A DNA stretch of 64,000 bases from Virgibacillus proomii (GCF_900162615.1 NZ_FUFN01000010.1:130149-194148); one strand, 5' to 3'. Counted from the first letter of the stretch, positions 35,369 through 44,775 are shown. Translations and numbers: made by a program. The notes: generated by a model not told the origin, from the letters alone.

Positions 35369-35517
35369 ATGACATCTCCAAAGTTTAGTAAAGATGAACT
35401 AGCTCTAATTTATGAAGTGTTCAACATATAGCTTTTCATAGAGATGTCTTGGACAAAGATAATAAAATAGGCGATGTAGCTCGAAATATACTTGAGAAGA
35501 TTTCTGAATATGAGTAG
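35369..35517 (+). pseudogene. Short frameshifted phage-type gene
   Basis: ATG 35369 behind AAAGGTGGTG gives MTSPKFSKDELALIYEVFNI then a stop; another frame continues RDVLDKDNKIGDVARNILEK. Unknown small helical protein, broken by an indel. Sequence 35518-35860 shows no convincing gene. Confidence 0.35.
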
Positions 35518-35860
35518 AGATAACTTCTTTCTTTTATGTATCCGAGCACTTATTAGAAGATTAAAAATGCGTTTCTACAATTTCTGAAATTGTATTAAGT
35601 ATAAAATGGCAATCACTTTTAACGATTTTTCCTGGACTGGTGTGAGAAGCTAAGTTTCAGGTAAAGTATTACTATCTAAGGTGAAAATGCCTGTGTTCTA
35701 TCGAGAGCAACTTTCGACAGGCTATTCTACAATTCCGATGATTGGAGTTAGCTCAAAGCCTCTTGGTGAAATTCACCCCACAGATATTTTCTGTGTAGAT
35801 AGGTAATAAAGAAAAAATTAATTATTCAAGTAATGCCAGTGGGCCAAAAATATATATAAT

Positions 35861-36285
35861 TTGACTGTGAAAGATATACTAACTGCTAAAAGTGGAAAAT
35901 TTAACAAATTTTTTAATTCGTTAACAAGTAGTGAGTTAAATGAATTATGGAAAGATAAAAAGATTAGAAAGAAAATTGAACGGCAACTGAGAGCTCCGGG
36001 AGGATTACATGAATGGCATCTAGTTTCAAGAGCTCCACCGTTTAAGTTTTGGAATGTGAGTACTGAATAAATTAAAGATTTAAGAACAGCTATTTCAGAT
36101 GTCAAATTCGTTAATCCTAAGGCGTTCATGGGGGGTAGGTTCAACAAAAGCACATAATGAATTATTGGCAATTATTGATACTTCAAATGATTATGCTACC
36201 TTTATTTAGAAGGCTTAATAACTGGGCTAACTATAGACTAGAAGGCGGTATTTTATCTTTACCAGAAGACCTTAGGTTGAAATAA
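35861..36285 (+). pseudogene. Polymorphic-toxin C-terminal domain, multiply frameshifted
   Basis: Readable pieces in different frames: LRAPGGLHEWHLVSRAPPFK, then IKDLRTAISDVKFVNPKA, then GSTKAHNELLAIIDTSNDYA, then RRLNNWANYRLEGGILSLPE before the final stop. The order GLHEWH ... HNELL ... LNNWAN is that of a nuclease-like toxin tip found on LXG and related polymorphic toxins. The N-terminal delivery part is missing. The intact immunity gene follows after 16 bases. Confidence 0.65.
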
Positions 36286-36301
36286 ATAGGAGGGATTAAT
36301 C

Positions 36302-36667
36302 ATGGAAAAACAGGGAACGATTTCTATATGGTTAGGTAATGTTAAAAAAGAAAGTTTTTTAGAAGAATATGTGAATTTAACATATGATGAAGAAGGTGAA
36401 TCTGTACCTTCAAAATTTTTTATTGATTTTAATATTGAAATAGATGAAGACTTCATTGAAAAAGCGATGTTAGATGAGCATAGTAATGATATTTCTTTCT
36501 TATTAAAAGGTTGTTCATACGAAGAAATTATAATTCGTAAAATTAAACACATTAAATTAACAAGGTCTTATAATGCTGTAATTCTAATTTATAATTTTGA
36601 GTACAATAATGAAATTAATTCGACTGGTGAGTTTGATTTTATTACTTCTACTAGATATTTACAATAG
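36302..36667 (+). CDS. Immunity protein, Imm22-like
   Basis: 121 residues, intact, with AGGAGGG upstream. The pattern ISIWLGNVKKESFLEEYVNL then TYDEEGESVPSKFFIDFNIE, DEDFIEKAMLDEH and LLKGCSYEEIII matches Imm22-type immunity proteins, which neutralise a toxin by binding it. The toxin tip directly upstream is dead, so this gene may persist to protect against incoming toxin from relatives (orphan immunity). Confidence 0.75.
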   Translation: MEKQGTISIWLGNVKKESFLEEYVNLTYDEEGESVPSKFFIDFNIEIDEDFIEKAMLDEHSNDISFLLKGCSYEEIIIRKIKHIKLTRSYNAVILIYNFEYNNEINSTGEFDFITSTRYLQ

Positions 36668-36785
36668 AAGTACAGTTTTATAAAACGATTAAATTAGTTG
36701 ATCATATTCTGATTTATCCCTAGTCACTTAAAAAGCCGATACAAGATGTGCTAATCAGAGATAACATTAATCAAAAAATGTGATT

Positions 36786-36811
36786 GCCTACTCTTACGGG
36801 TAGGCTTTTTC
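36786..36811 (+). terminator. Terminator after the immunity region
   Basis: GCCTAC-tcttacgg-GTAGGC followed by TTTTTC. The gap 36668-37076 otherwise has no gene. Confidence 0.7.
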
Positions 36812-37076
36812 TATGAGAACTGAATTAAAGGATAGCAAAAATAGCTTCTTCATATAATGACAAAACACTAAAGTAATCTAACAACAAATGAATTGTTAGC
36901 TGATTGATATATGGAGAAGAGTAATCTGTGAGATATAAGATTAATTTTTCCTTCTGACATTTTGTCGGCCAACTTATTGGTTTATATTATTTTAAAGGTT
37001 TTGTTTTAAATCAGAAATGCTACTAAATGGGGATGTTTGTAGGTTGAAGTTGGTTGATGTATCCTAATATTTCACC

Positions 37077-37118
37077 ATGGTAAGGTCGGGGGCAGCGGTT
37101 TAAGTCCACTTGGAAGCT
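37077..37118 (+). pseudogene. Second, decayed tRNA-Thr 3' half (old att site)
   Basis: CACCATGGTAAGG (37073-37085) again followed by a T-arm-like GGCAGCGGTTTAAGTCCACT and TGGAAGC. The T stem now has a mismatch (GCGG/CCAC), so it is drifting without selection. It marks a previous integration at the same tRNA gene. Confidence 0.8.
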
Positions 37119-37119
37119 T

Positions 37120-37635
37120 TACCTGAAACGCTTGTCCTGCAAGGAATTGAGCTTTCTTTTCCTTTTTTATCTCTGCTAAATAAAAGTGACCACTTAGTGA
37201 CCAAATTACATAAATTTATCTTGTCATCCTCTTCTGTTATATGGGAATTTAGGTTCAAAGTTGTTTGTATATCTTTATGCCCTAGCCTCTTTTGAACAAT
37301 TTTCATTTTTACCCCTTCATTAATATTAAACTTGCTGATGAATGCCTTAAATCATGAAACCTTACTCGCCTTAATTCACTTTTATGTCTTTCTACAAATC
37401 TATTCCAAAATTGAGTTAGTGTATCCGGTCGGCGCGGTATGCCGTATTCGTTTGAAAACAAGAGGAAAACTTTTTGACCGTTGACATCTTTAAAACCCTC
37501 CCATAAATTTGCCCTAGGCATTTTTAAATTCAATTTTTTTACATAATATTTATACAAATCCTTCATGAAATGTTCTGGCCAAGTGATGATTCTTGTATTT
37601 TCTGTTTTCGTTTCTTTTATAACCTTAGTCCTTCG
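37120..37635 (-). pseudogene. Second integrase, C-terminal remnant with frameshift
   Basis: Minus-strand frame from 37635 reads RTKVIKETKTENTRII ... RRVRFHDLRHSSASLILMKG; after a shift it continues KMKIVQKRLGHKDIQTTLN. These are the HxLRH and LGH motifs of a tyrosine integrase, but the first arginine, the N-terminal domains and the catalytic tyrosine context are lost. It points to the decayed tRNA-Thr end as in element A. Confidence 0.8.
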
Positions 37636-37648
37636 TTAGATTGTTGCA

Positions 37649-38130
37649 ATGACCTTTTTATTTCTATTTGATTTGATTCAAAGTCAACCAGCCACAACTT
37701 TAAATAACAAGGCTACACTCATTTTCACCTGTAATGAGATACTTGTCTTTAAAGATAAAAGTGGTGGAATAAAAAAGCGTATGCGTGTTATTCCTTGTGA
37801 AGCAAGAGTAGTTAAGAGAGATATGGAGATTGATAACAAATTATCTTCAGAAAATGCAAAGTCTTATATCTTAAATTAGCCATCGAAGGAATGCAACGCA
37901 TTATTAAACAAGGTGATTTATCAGAATGTAAAGCTGTAAGTGATATAACAAAAGAATACTTTGTTCAGTCTGATAGTGTACTTGGCTTCTTGGAAAATTA
38001 CAGTGTTGATGGGAAGGATACAAAGAATACTTATTACAATACACATTATATTGTGATGAATCTGGATTAAAAGCTGTTGGATCTACCGAGTTTGGTAGAA
38101 GGTTGAAGAAAGAAGGGTTATGAAACGAAA
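37649..38130 (+). pseudogene. Phage/plasmid primase-helicase C-terminal relic
   Basis: The frame contains TLIFTCNEILVFKDKSGGIK, KRMRVIPCEARVVKRD, a stop at 37877-37879, then LAIEGMQRIIKQGDLSECKA and FVQSDSVLGFLEN. This is the end of a D5/P4-type primase-helicase. Only the C-terminal third survives, with stops and shifts. Confidence 0.7.
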
Positions 38131-38242
38131 CAAATACGTAAGAATAATAAACGTATTCGTATATTTAGAAAAAGCATGTCAAGTAGATTTAGGACAATCA
38201 GCTAGAAGTCATATAGTTGTAGCTTGAAGGTGTTTTCGATCT

Positions 38243-38610
38243 ATGGACAGATTAATCAGTTATTTAAGGCAGGTGAGCATGTTTTGTACGAGTAGTTAAA
38301 GGATTAGCAACGATTAAAACAGGATATCGATTACCTAGAATATAGGCTAGATCGTGAAGAGACCAAGCTCAAAAGTTGGGTTGAGGGTAACCTAGCTGGT
38401 GTTAAACTCACGAATTTATAGCTGCTAAATTGCATATTCAACAGTTGAAAAAAGAAAAGGAGTTGATAATAAAATATTAAAAATGGAATATATCAATGGT
38501 ATGACTTTAGAGGATATTACTGAAAGGTTGAATTATAGTGCAAGCCATATAAGAAAGAAACGTGCTGAATTAGTTAAAACAATTAAGTTTGATAGAAATG
38601 TATCATTCTT
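38243..38610 (+). pseudogene. Decayed copy of the late-regulator gene found at 41077
   Basis: Same order of words as 41077-41481 (QLFKAGEHVLYE, LKQDIDYLEYRLDREETKLK, LEDITERLNYSASHIRKKRAE) but with stops and shifts. The DNA just upstream (GATTTAGGACAATC) and downstream (AATCGAAACCATTGAA) also matches the other copy, so a block of about 450 bases was duplicated or came with a sister element. Confidence 0.7.
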
Positions 38611-38799
38611 GTTCAATCATAAAGTGAATCGAAACCATTGAAAAAATAGTAGTAGCATAGAAAATCGACGAAAGGGCAGCTATTATTTTTTTTACGTATG
38701 TACTCAAGTATATAGCTTGGGTACTTTTTCATATATATTGAAAAATATTGTTAACTACTCCATAATTATGGTAATTACATAATCTTGGGGGAGAAACGT

Positions 38800-39345
38800 A
38801 TGAAGAATTATTTGTTTTTTTTAATTTCAGCACTAATATTATTTTTAACAGCATGCGGAGAAACAAAGGAAACAGAAGTTAATAATGCTGATTCAGCAGG
38901 GGGAGAACAGGAAGAAGAAGTAGCGGAGACAGAAGAAGTTAAAGATGTGGACGTTAAAGAAGAAATTGAGGAAGTAGAAGAATCCGAGACAGAAGAAGCT
39001 ATTGAAGAAACGTCAGAAGAAGAAATAGCAGAAGAGACTGTAGAAAGTCCTGATGAAACTCTATCACAGAAAAATGCAGTAGATATGGCTGAAAACTATT
39101 TAAGCTATACAGCTTTTTCTAAAAGCGGTCTAATAGAACAACTAAAATATGAAGGTTTTGATGACGATGACGCTAATTATGCAGTAAACCAAATAAGTGT
39201 TGATTGGCAAGAACAAGCAGTACTGATGGCTCAAAATTACTTAGACTACTCAAATTTTTCAAGAAGCGGCTTAATAGAGCAGCTAGTGTATGAAGGCTTT
39301 AGCAACGAAGATGCTACTTATGCTGCAGATGAAATGGGTCTTTAA
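38800..39345 (+). CDS. Ltp-family lipoprotein, probable superinfection-exclusion protein
   Basis: 181 residues from ATG 38800 (GGGGGAG upstream). The signal peptide ends in the lipobox LTAC (Cys about 19), so it is anchored outside the membrane. A long Glu-rich spacer (EEVEESETEEAIEETSEEEI) leads to two 45-residue repeats: KNAVDMAENYLSYTAFSKSG and QAVLMAQNYLDYSNFSRSGL, each followed by LIEQLxYEGF. These are Ltp domains, known from a temperate phage of Streptococcus thermophilus whose lipoprotein blocks DNA injection by other phages. Retained intact in a decayed prophage, it may still protect the host. Confidence 0.88.
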   Translation: MKNYLFFLISALILFLTACGETKETEVNNADSAGGEQEEEVAETEEVKDVDVKEEIEEVEESETEEAIEETSEEEIAEETVESPDETLSQKNAVDMAENYLSYTAFSKSGLIEQLKYEGFDDDDANYAVNQISVDWQEQAVLMAQNYLDYSNFSRSGLIEQLVYEGFSNEDATYAADEMGL

Positions 39346-39394
39346 TTTTCCGATAGGTAGTATTCAGTATCTCAAGAGGAAAAATAGAATCTAT

Positions 39395-39420
39395 AAGACA
39401 CCACACCAGGTGTCTTTTTC
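39395..39420 (+). terminator. Terminator after the lipoprotein gene
   Basis: AAGACACC-acacca-GGTGTCTT followed by TTTC. A nearly identical hairpin follows the tail-fibre gene at 43136-43162. Confidence 0.85.
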
Positions 39421-39512
39421 TTATATAAAACCTCCTAATGTAATTTATCTGCAATAAGTACTAAGGAAATGGCTCAAATTACTCTTTCGGGAACGTTTGT
39501 TTTGATTTGTGA

Positions 39513-39980
39513 TTAAAAATTTCTGTTCAACCACTCTATAACACCAAGTGGTTCAAAACAAATGGTGTATCCTTTATAGCTAACGGTTTCACCGTATTTC
39601 TCTTTATAACGTTTAATGGCGTTATCTAAAAACTCCTCTGTAATTTCAAGATATTGAGCTAATTCGTATCGGCTTCTTATACCTTCTTTATGAGCATGGA
39701 TTATTTTAAATAGTGGAACTAGTTTTTTATAAGCCCAGGATCTGGCTACCTTTTCTTGTTTTCTGTTTTGAATTATATTTTGATTAATTATATCTCCACT
39801 TGATGTATGATAATGCCCTAGTTCTTCGGCAAGTATACATCCTTTTTCGTAAGAGGTTTCCATATTTTTATTAATCCAAATAACGTTATTAGCGTACAAC
39901 CCTTTGATTCTATGAGACATTTGTTTTTCGTAGGTATCTATGCCAAGGTAAGTAGCCTCTATAAGTAATGTTTCGTACAT
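39513..39980 (-). CDS. ImmA/IrrE-type metallopeptidase of the relic prophage
   Basis: 155 residues. CILAEELGHYHTSSGD carries the zinc-binding helix in the E-E-x-G-H variant common in phage ImmA-like proteins (instead of HExxH). WAYKKLVPLFKII follows. Such proteins cleave or inactivate the neighbouring phage repressor after DNA damage or a signal. It ends the operon with the repressor gene, whose stop lies 11 bases upstream of its start. Confidence 0.85.
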   Translation of the reverse strand: MYETLLIEATYLGIDTYEKQMSHRIKGLYANNVIWINKNMETSYEKGCILAEELGHYHTSSGDIINQNIIQNRKQEKVARSWAYKKLVPLFKIIHAHKEGIRSRYELAQYLEITEEFLDNAIKRYKEKYGETVSYKGYTICFEPLGVIEWLNRNF

Positions 39981-39991
39981 CGCAACTACTC

Positions 39992-40312
39992 CTATTGTTT
40001 TCTTTTTAAGCGAACAAATTCTTTAAATCGTTCAATTTCTTCCAACTCTTTTTCTGTCCATTCTTCGCCATCATGGTGAGCGGCTATAGTGTCTATATTT
40101 TGTTCAGGTAATTTTTTTTTATCAGTACGACCAAGGAGAAAATCTACAGATACATTAAAGTAATCTGCAACTTTCTGTACTTTATCTATAGAAGGCTTTT
40201 GTTTTTTCCATTTATAAAGCGTATTTGAGCCCATTTCTAACTTTCTTTCCAATTCAGCTATCGTCATCTTATTTTTGCCAGCTAGTTTTTTTACCCGTTC
40301 AAATAGAGTCAT
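39992..40312 (-). CDS. CI-like repressor, XRE helix-turn-helix family
   Basis: 106 residues. The N-terminal HTH is MTIAELERKLEMGSNTLYKW, with a recognition helix around SNTLYKWKK and SVDFLLGRTDK as the typical end of the domain. The C-terminal ~35 residues are charged (EEWTEKELEEIERFKEFVRL). It probably represses the rightward promoter at 40370 and its own. The early genes formerly under its control are gone. Confidence 0.88.
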   Translation of the reverse strand: MTLFERVKKLAGKNKMTIAELERKLEMGSNTLYKWKKQKPSIDKVQKVADYFNVSVDFLLGRTDKKKLPEQNIDTIAAHHDGEEWTEKELEEIERFKEFVRLKRKQ

Positions 40313-40346
40313 ACTATCACCTTTTCCGACTTAAAACACATGTTTT

Positions 40347-40398
40347 ATCTATTTGGGTAGAATTTAGAATTGACATCTATCTTTTTGGATAGTAAAAT
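40347..40398 (+). promoter_or_regulatory. Rightward early promoter with repressor-site-like repeats
   Basis: TTGACA (40370-40375) and TAAAAT (40393-40398) are 17 bases apart. The spacer holds ATCTATCTTTTTGGATAG, resembling ATCTATTTGGGTAG at 40347 and TAATTGGATAGAATT near 40507; these are probable repressor operators. The following 40399-41076 has only decayed gene fragments, no intact cro or antirepressor. Confidence 0.7.
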
Positions 40399-41076
40399 GT
40401 GTTCATAAGCTACTTATTTAACTTTTTAAACATTACATAGCCATAGATCACGTTCCCCAACGTTAATAGGCTATGTATGTAGGTTTAACTATGCACTTAT
40501 TTTAGCTAATTGGATAGAATTTGTCAATAGAAAAAGCTAAATAACTAGCAAAAAAGTATAAAGGGGGCGACTCCTCTTGGAAAAGGAATTCGGAAAATAA
40601 GTTAAAACATGGCTGATTCTTAAGAAGAATTTGCAGAAATGCAAGGTATTTCAGACGACTACCTATCTGATAATCTTACTTGAAAAAGGAAGGGTAAGAA
40701 GATCAGGGAGAAATTCTATCACAATCATTGATATGAAGGAGGTATCATAAGTTACCGATTGCTGAAATCAATATTAGTGTCAACAAGTCAGAAATAAAAA
40801 AGTGGATAAAAGAATTTATGTTTATTCTATGAAACGAGATTTTGTCCCATGATGTGGCCGAAAAATAAACTTTGATCAGGGACAGCTTTAAACGTTGTTA
40901 TATCAATGAGTTGAGCAACTTTTTATAAAATGTCTGTCCCTATAAATTAATAATATTAATAGTAAAAATAAAGATTAAGTACTTAAAGAGAAGTTAAAAA
41001 TTAAAAAAGAATTTCAAATAGATTTAGAACAATCGGCTAAGCCATATGGTTATAAGCTTCAAGCTGTTTTCAATCT

Positions 41077-41481
41077 ATGGACATTAATCAGTTATTAAAG
41101 GCAGGTGAGTATGTTTTGTACGAGTGGTTAAAAGATTATCAACAATTAAAACAGGATATTGACTACCTGAAATATAAGCTAGATCGTAAGGAAACTGAAT
41201 TTAAAAGTTGGGTTGAAGGTGATCTAGCTGCTGAATTAGAAGAGGGTATTCAACAGTTAAAAAAAGATACTGATCTTAAAAAGCAACAGTTAAAAAAGCT
41301 TATTGATTTAGTGAATACGTTTAAAGGAGTTGAACATAAAATACTTAAATTAAAGTATGTTGACGGATTAACGTTAGAGAAAATAGCAGATGAATTGAAT
41401 TATAGTTATAGTCACATTAAAAAGAAACATGCTGAGTTAGTAAAGCTAATAAAATTTATAGATGAACAAGGTATCATTTAA
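41077..41481 (+). CDS. Sigma-region-4-like phage transcription regulator
   Basis: 134 residues. A helical, charged N-terminal half (LKQDIDYLKYKLDRKETEFK) leads to LKLKYVDGLTLEKIADELNY and SYSHIKKKHAELVKLI, the helix-turn-helix of sigma region 4 as seen in ArpU/RinA-like late-gene activators. AAGGCAGGTGAG-type ribosome sites are weak. It is the intact member of a duplicated pair (decayed copy at 38243). Most late genes it might have switched on are missing; the tail-fibre gene is next. Confidence 0.75.
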   Translation: MDINQLLKAGEYVLYEWLKDYQQLKQDIDYLKYKLDRKETEFKSWVEGDLAAELEEGIQQLKKDTDLKKQQLKKLIDLVNTFKGVEHKILKLKYVDGLTLEKIADELNYSYSHIKKKHAELVKLIKFIDEQGII

Positions 41482-41601
41482 GTTCACTCCTAAAGTAAAT
41501 CGAAACTATTGAAATTCTGTTTTATAGTAATAGCATAGACAACTGACAAAAGACCAGTTATAACTAGTTGTCCTTTTATAAAATATTTAGGAGGCTGAAA
41601 T

Positions 41602-43113
41602 ATGGGAATCCAAATTATTAATCCACTTGATTATGGCGCTGTTGGAGACGGAATTGATGATGACACGCAAGCTTTTATAAAAATTGAGGAAGAAAATCAT
41701 AATATGCTTGTAAATTTATTGGGAAAAACTTATTTTGTTACTAAGAAATTTTCTGGAAACATTTATCTTAATGGCTCTTTTAAAATTAACAATATATTAT
41801 ATGATGCTCCGTTTCAAATAACACGGGCTGGAAACACAAATGTATTTTCCGGAAAACAAGCAGGTGAATCTAATGACTTGTATTACGAAAAGTCAGGTGG
41901 TTATAGAAATGTAGGCATCGGAGAATTATCATTGAACAAAAACGGTAGTAATATTGAAAAGGCCGGATGGCGCAACGTTGCCATTGGACATTCATCTATG
42001 AGAGATAATATTGTAGGTTATAATAACGTTGCGGTTGGTGATTCCGCACTTGAGAGGAATATTGGACGTATTATTAATTCTGAAGGTAAACCTGATAGAA
42101 ATGATGAGGGAAGTCGTAACACAGCACTTGGATCCTACGCTTTAAGATATAATGTTTCAGGAAGAGGGAACGTTGGAATAGGAAGAAATGCAGCCCATGC
42201 AAATGAAACAGGAAATTATAATACAGCTGTAGGAACAAATGCTTACTCTGGAACTGTAACAGAAGGCGGTCAACAAGACAGAAAACAAGCGAGTGAAAAT
42301 ACTGCTGTAGGTTATAACTCGCTATTTAACACAAACGAAAACCGCAATACTGGTGTTGGAGCCTGGTCTTTATACAATAATAAGACAGGTATTTACAATA
42401 CAATAATGGGATGGCGATCAGCGTTTTCCTCAACTGCAAATAACCGTTTAATCTCCATCGGTTCTTCTACAATGAGAGATTTAGAAGGTTCAGGAAATCA
42501 CGATAATGTTGCTGTAGGAACTGAAGCAATGCGCTATTTAAAGAAGGGGCATTCTAATACTGCTTTAGGTGATAAATCTCTTTCCTATGATATAAATGGT
42601 AATCCTTTAACAAATGTTAAAAATTCAATAGGAGTTGGCAAACAATCAAGAGTATCAGGAGATAATCAGTTACAATTAGGAAGCAGCGGAATAACAACAT
42701 ATGCCTATGGAGCAATTCAAAATCGTTCAGATAAAAGGGATAAAGCAGATATAAAAGATACAGCTTTAGGATTAGATTTCATTTTAAAATTACGTCCTAG
42801 AGATTTTAAATGGGACTATCGTGATGATTATATTGAACTCAACAATGATGGATCTGTTACTAAATTAAAAAAAGACGGCACCAAAAAACGAAATAGGTAC
42901 CATCATGGTCTTATTGCTCAAGAAGTTAAAACTGTGATGGATGATTTAAATGTAGATTTCGGTGGTTTCCAAGACCATAAAATGGATAATGGTAACGATA
43001 TTCTGACAATTGGTTATACGGAGTTAATCGCACCATTGATAAAAGCAATACAAGATTTAAATGTAAAAGTTGAATCACTCAATTTTGAAATTGAGGAATT
43101 AAAAAATATATAG
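41602..43113 (+). CDS. Tail-fibre protein with trimeric head-type repeats and S74 self-cleaving chaperone
   Basis: 503 residues with a strong GGAGG site. The N-terminus NPLDYGAVGDGIDDDTQAF is the same attachment motif as in the tailspike at 45635-47203. Residues ~90-370 contain repeated GIGxxSL/AVGxxAL units (NVAIGHSSM, NVAVGDSAL, NTALGSYAL, NVGIGRNAA, NTALGDKSL), like YadA-type beta-roll heads of trimeric proteins. The C-terminus has NRSDKRDKADIKD (Ser-Lys cleavage site) and HHGLIAQEVK, LTIGYTELIAPLIKAIQDL of the Peptidase_S74 intramolecular chaperone, which trims itself after trimer folding. Intact, though the rest of the tail operon is gone. Confidence 0.9.
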   Translation: MGIQIINPLDYGAVGDGIDDDTQAFIKIEEENHNMLVNLLGKTYFVTKKFSGNIYLNGSFKINNILYDAPFQITRAGNTNVFSGKQAGESNDLYYEKSGGYRNVGIGELSLNKNGSNIEKAGWRNVAIGHSSMRDNIVGYNNVAVGDSALERNIGRIINSEGKPDRNDEGSRNTALGSYALRYNVSGRGNVGIGRNAAHANETGNYNTAVGTNAYSGTVTEGGQQDRKQASENTAVGYNSLFNTNENRNTGVGAWSLYNNKTGIYNTIMGWRSAFSSTANNRLISIGSSTMRDLEGSGNHDNVAVGTEAMRYLKKGHSNTALGDKSLSYDINGNPLTNVKNSIGVGKQSRVSGDNQLQLGSSGITTYAYGAIQNRSDKRDKADIKDTALGLDFILKLRPRDFKWDYRDDYIELNNDGSVTKLKKDGTKKRNRYHHGLIAQEVKTVMDDLNVDFGGFQDHKMDNGNDILTIGYTELIAPLIKAIQDLNVKVESLNFEIEELKNI

Positions 43114-43135
43114 ACAACTATATTAATTTAGTTCG

Positions 43136-43162
43136 AAGACACCACATCAGGTGTCTTTTTCT
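43136..43162 (+). terminator. Terminator after the tail-fibre gene
   Basis: AAGACACC-acatca-GGTGTCTT then TTTCTTTT; sister of the hairpin at 39395-39420. Confidence 0.85.
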
Positions 43163-43344
43163 TTTAAGTAAATTATGGAAGGAATATCTTCCTTTTTGGC
43201 GATATTGTTAAAGACGGAGAAGAGGATGATTTTATTAATGATAACTTTAAGATGAATTTTAGTAACGTATACCCAAAACTTAAACGATAGCGGATAATCG
43301 AAACAGCTTTCACAAATCCAATCTGGGTTAATCAAGGTATCATT

Positions 43345-43526
43345 GATGAAATGAAGTAAATGAATCTATAGAGGAAAAAGAAAAGTATAATAACGAAGTA
43401 CTCAAAACGTTGAAAGGTATAGAGGCTAAAACAGCAGGATTACAAGAAATTGTTCAGTAATTAGTAAAAAGTGTTGAGAATCAAGGAGAAATATTGAACT
43501 TTTTAAAAGAAATTTATAGTTGGTAA
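43345..43526 (+). pseudogene. Decayed small phage gene (XhlA-like helical protein)
   Basis: NEVLKTLKGIEAKTAGLQEI, an in-frame TAA, then LVKSVENQGEILNFLKEIYS. The length and coiled-coil pattern resemble small phage proteins between tail and lysis genes. The rest of 43163-43845 carries further broken short frames, including a short open frame at about 43650-43759 (VEQFEIPTEEQQKQKEIEEL). Confidence 0.45.
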
Positions 43527-43845
43527 TAGTACTGTATCAGTACGCAAAAGCAAAGGTTTATTTTATGTTGATGATTAGACAGCTAATCAGATTGATAAGA
43601 CGGAGCTTTTATTAACTGATAGTTATCCGTAATAGAGGGTAAGAGAAGGTGGAACAGTTCGAAATACCTACTGAGGAACAACAAAAACAAAAAGAAATTG
43701 AAGAATTAGAGCGAAATTTAAAAGAATTAAGAGGGGAAGAAACACCGATTGAAGAATAGGCGTTATTTTTTATGCAGGAAAAATGTTCCTTCTTGTCGAA
43801 ATCAGTATCAAGGGAGAAGTTAAAATAATAAAGGGAGTGTCTTAA

Positions 43846-44175
43846 ATGCAACCAATTGAAAAAAGATATAGAAACATTGAAGATTTAACGTTTGAAGAAG
43901 CAAAAAGAATAATGGAAAGTGCAGGTTACAAAACTTACAATTTAGTCTTTGATAGAGGGGATGAGCTTTTAATTAATGATAAAACATCATATGGTGTTTT
44001 AATCCCTGAAACTGCACCCGAAGAATTATTAATTGTAGATGAAGATATGGGCTCTAAATTTTACACTTATGATGTAGGTTCCATGAATTCAATAGTTGCA
44101 AAAGTGGTTCAGGTTTTATTGAAACGGGTTGAGGAATTAGAAAAAGAAGTACGTGAACTTAAAGAGAATAAATAA
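43846..44175 (+). CDS. Hypothetical phage-type protein
   Basis: 109 residues with AAAGGGAGTG upstream and no breaks. NIEDLTFEEAKRIMESAGYK is followed by a beta-rich middle and a C-terminal coiled coil (LLKRVEELEKEVRELKENK). No family recognised. It lies between the tail fibre and the dead holin, the place of tail-associated or lysis-accessory genes. Confidence 0.6.
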   Translation: MQPIEKRYRNIEDLTFEEAKRIMESAGYKTYNLVFDRGDELLINDKTSYGVLIPETAPEELLIVDEDMGSKFYTYDVGSMNSIVAKVVQVLLKRVEELEKEVRELKENK

Positions 44176-44569
44176 GTATTAAAGCATCTCTAACGAGCAG
44201 CTTTTTTCATGCCAAATTACAGAGGGTTAATCATGAGTGAAGATAAAGAACAATGGTATACAAATAAAGATTTACACACACAAATAACACCATTAAGAGA
44301 CTTGGGTCACGAAAATAAAAATAATTCGTACAATTATTAAACAAATACAATGGTTTACGTAAAAACTCGGTGTTTAGAGGAAAAGGTAGACAAAATCAAA
44401 GCAAAAACAGAAGGACAACAATCGGTTGGAGAAGCTATATGCCTGTGGGATGGGTGGCTTTTTGCTTTGCTTACGTTAGTTATATCTTTAAATGATAAAT
44501 TTTAATTTACGCTAGTCCAATTTCGGGCAAGCCGTTTTTTAATATTTTATATTAAAAGGAGGAATTAAC

Positions 44570-44750
44570 ATGAAACAGGCAATTGTAAGGTTAGTCGTAT
44601 TATCCATTTTATTTGGTTAACCAAGCTCTAATTATACAAGGGTGTAATAAGTTTCCATTCAGTGAAGATCAATGGTTGCAACAGTAGCTAAGGAAATTTA
44701 TGCATGGTGAAAAGACAATAATATAACTAAAAAAGCGCAGCATTATGACA
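44570..44750 (+). pseudogene. Phage holin relic
   Basis: ATG 44570 behind AAAGGAGG reads MKQAIVRLVVLSILFG then a stop. Other frames continue SEDQWLQQ-like and VATVAKEIYAW..KDNNITKKA, which is the beginning and end of phi-LC3-type holins. Disrupted in several places; no endolysin gene remains. Confidence 0.65.
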
Positions 44751-44775
44751 ATAGAAATTTTGAAAACTCTAGGAG

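Larger units (their letters stand above)
33879..37085. mobile_element. Relic element B between two tRNA-Thr 3' ends
   Basis: About 3.2 kb between the intact tRNA-Thr 3' half (33870-33911) and the decayed one (37077-37118). It contains a broken possible immunity gene, a terminase small-subunit relic, a toxin relic and an intact immunity gene. No integrase remains inside. It is read as the decayed remainder of an older insertion at the same tRNA gene. Confidence 0.5.
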
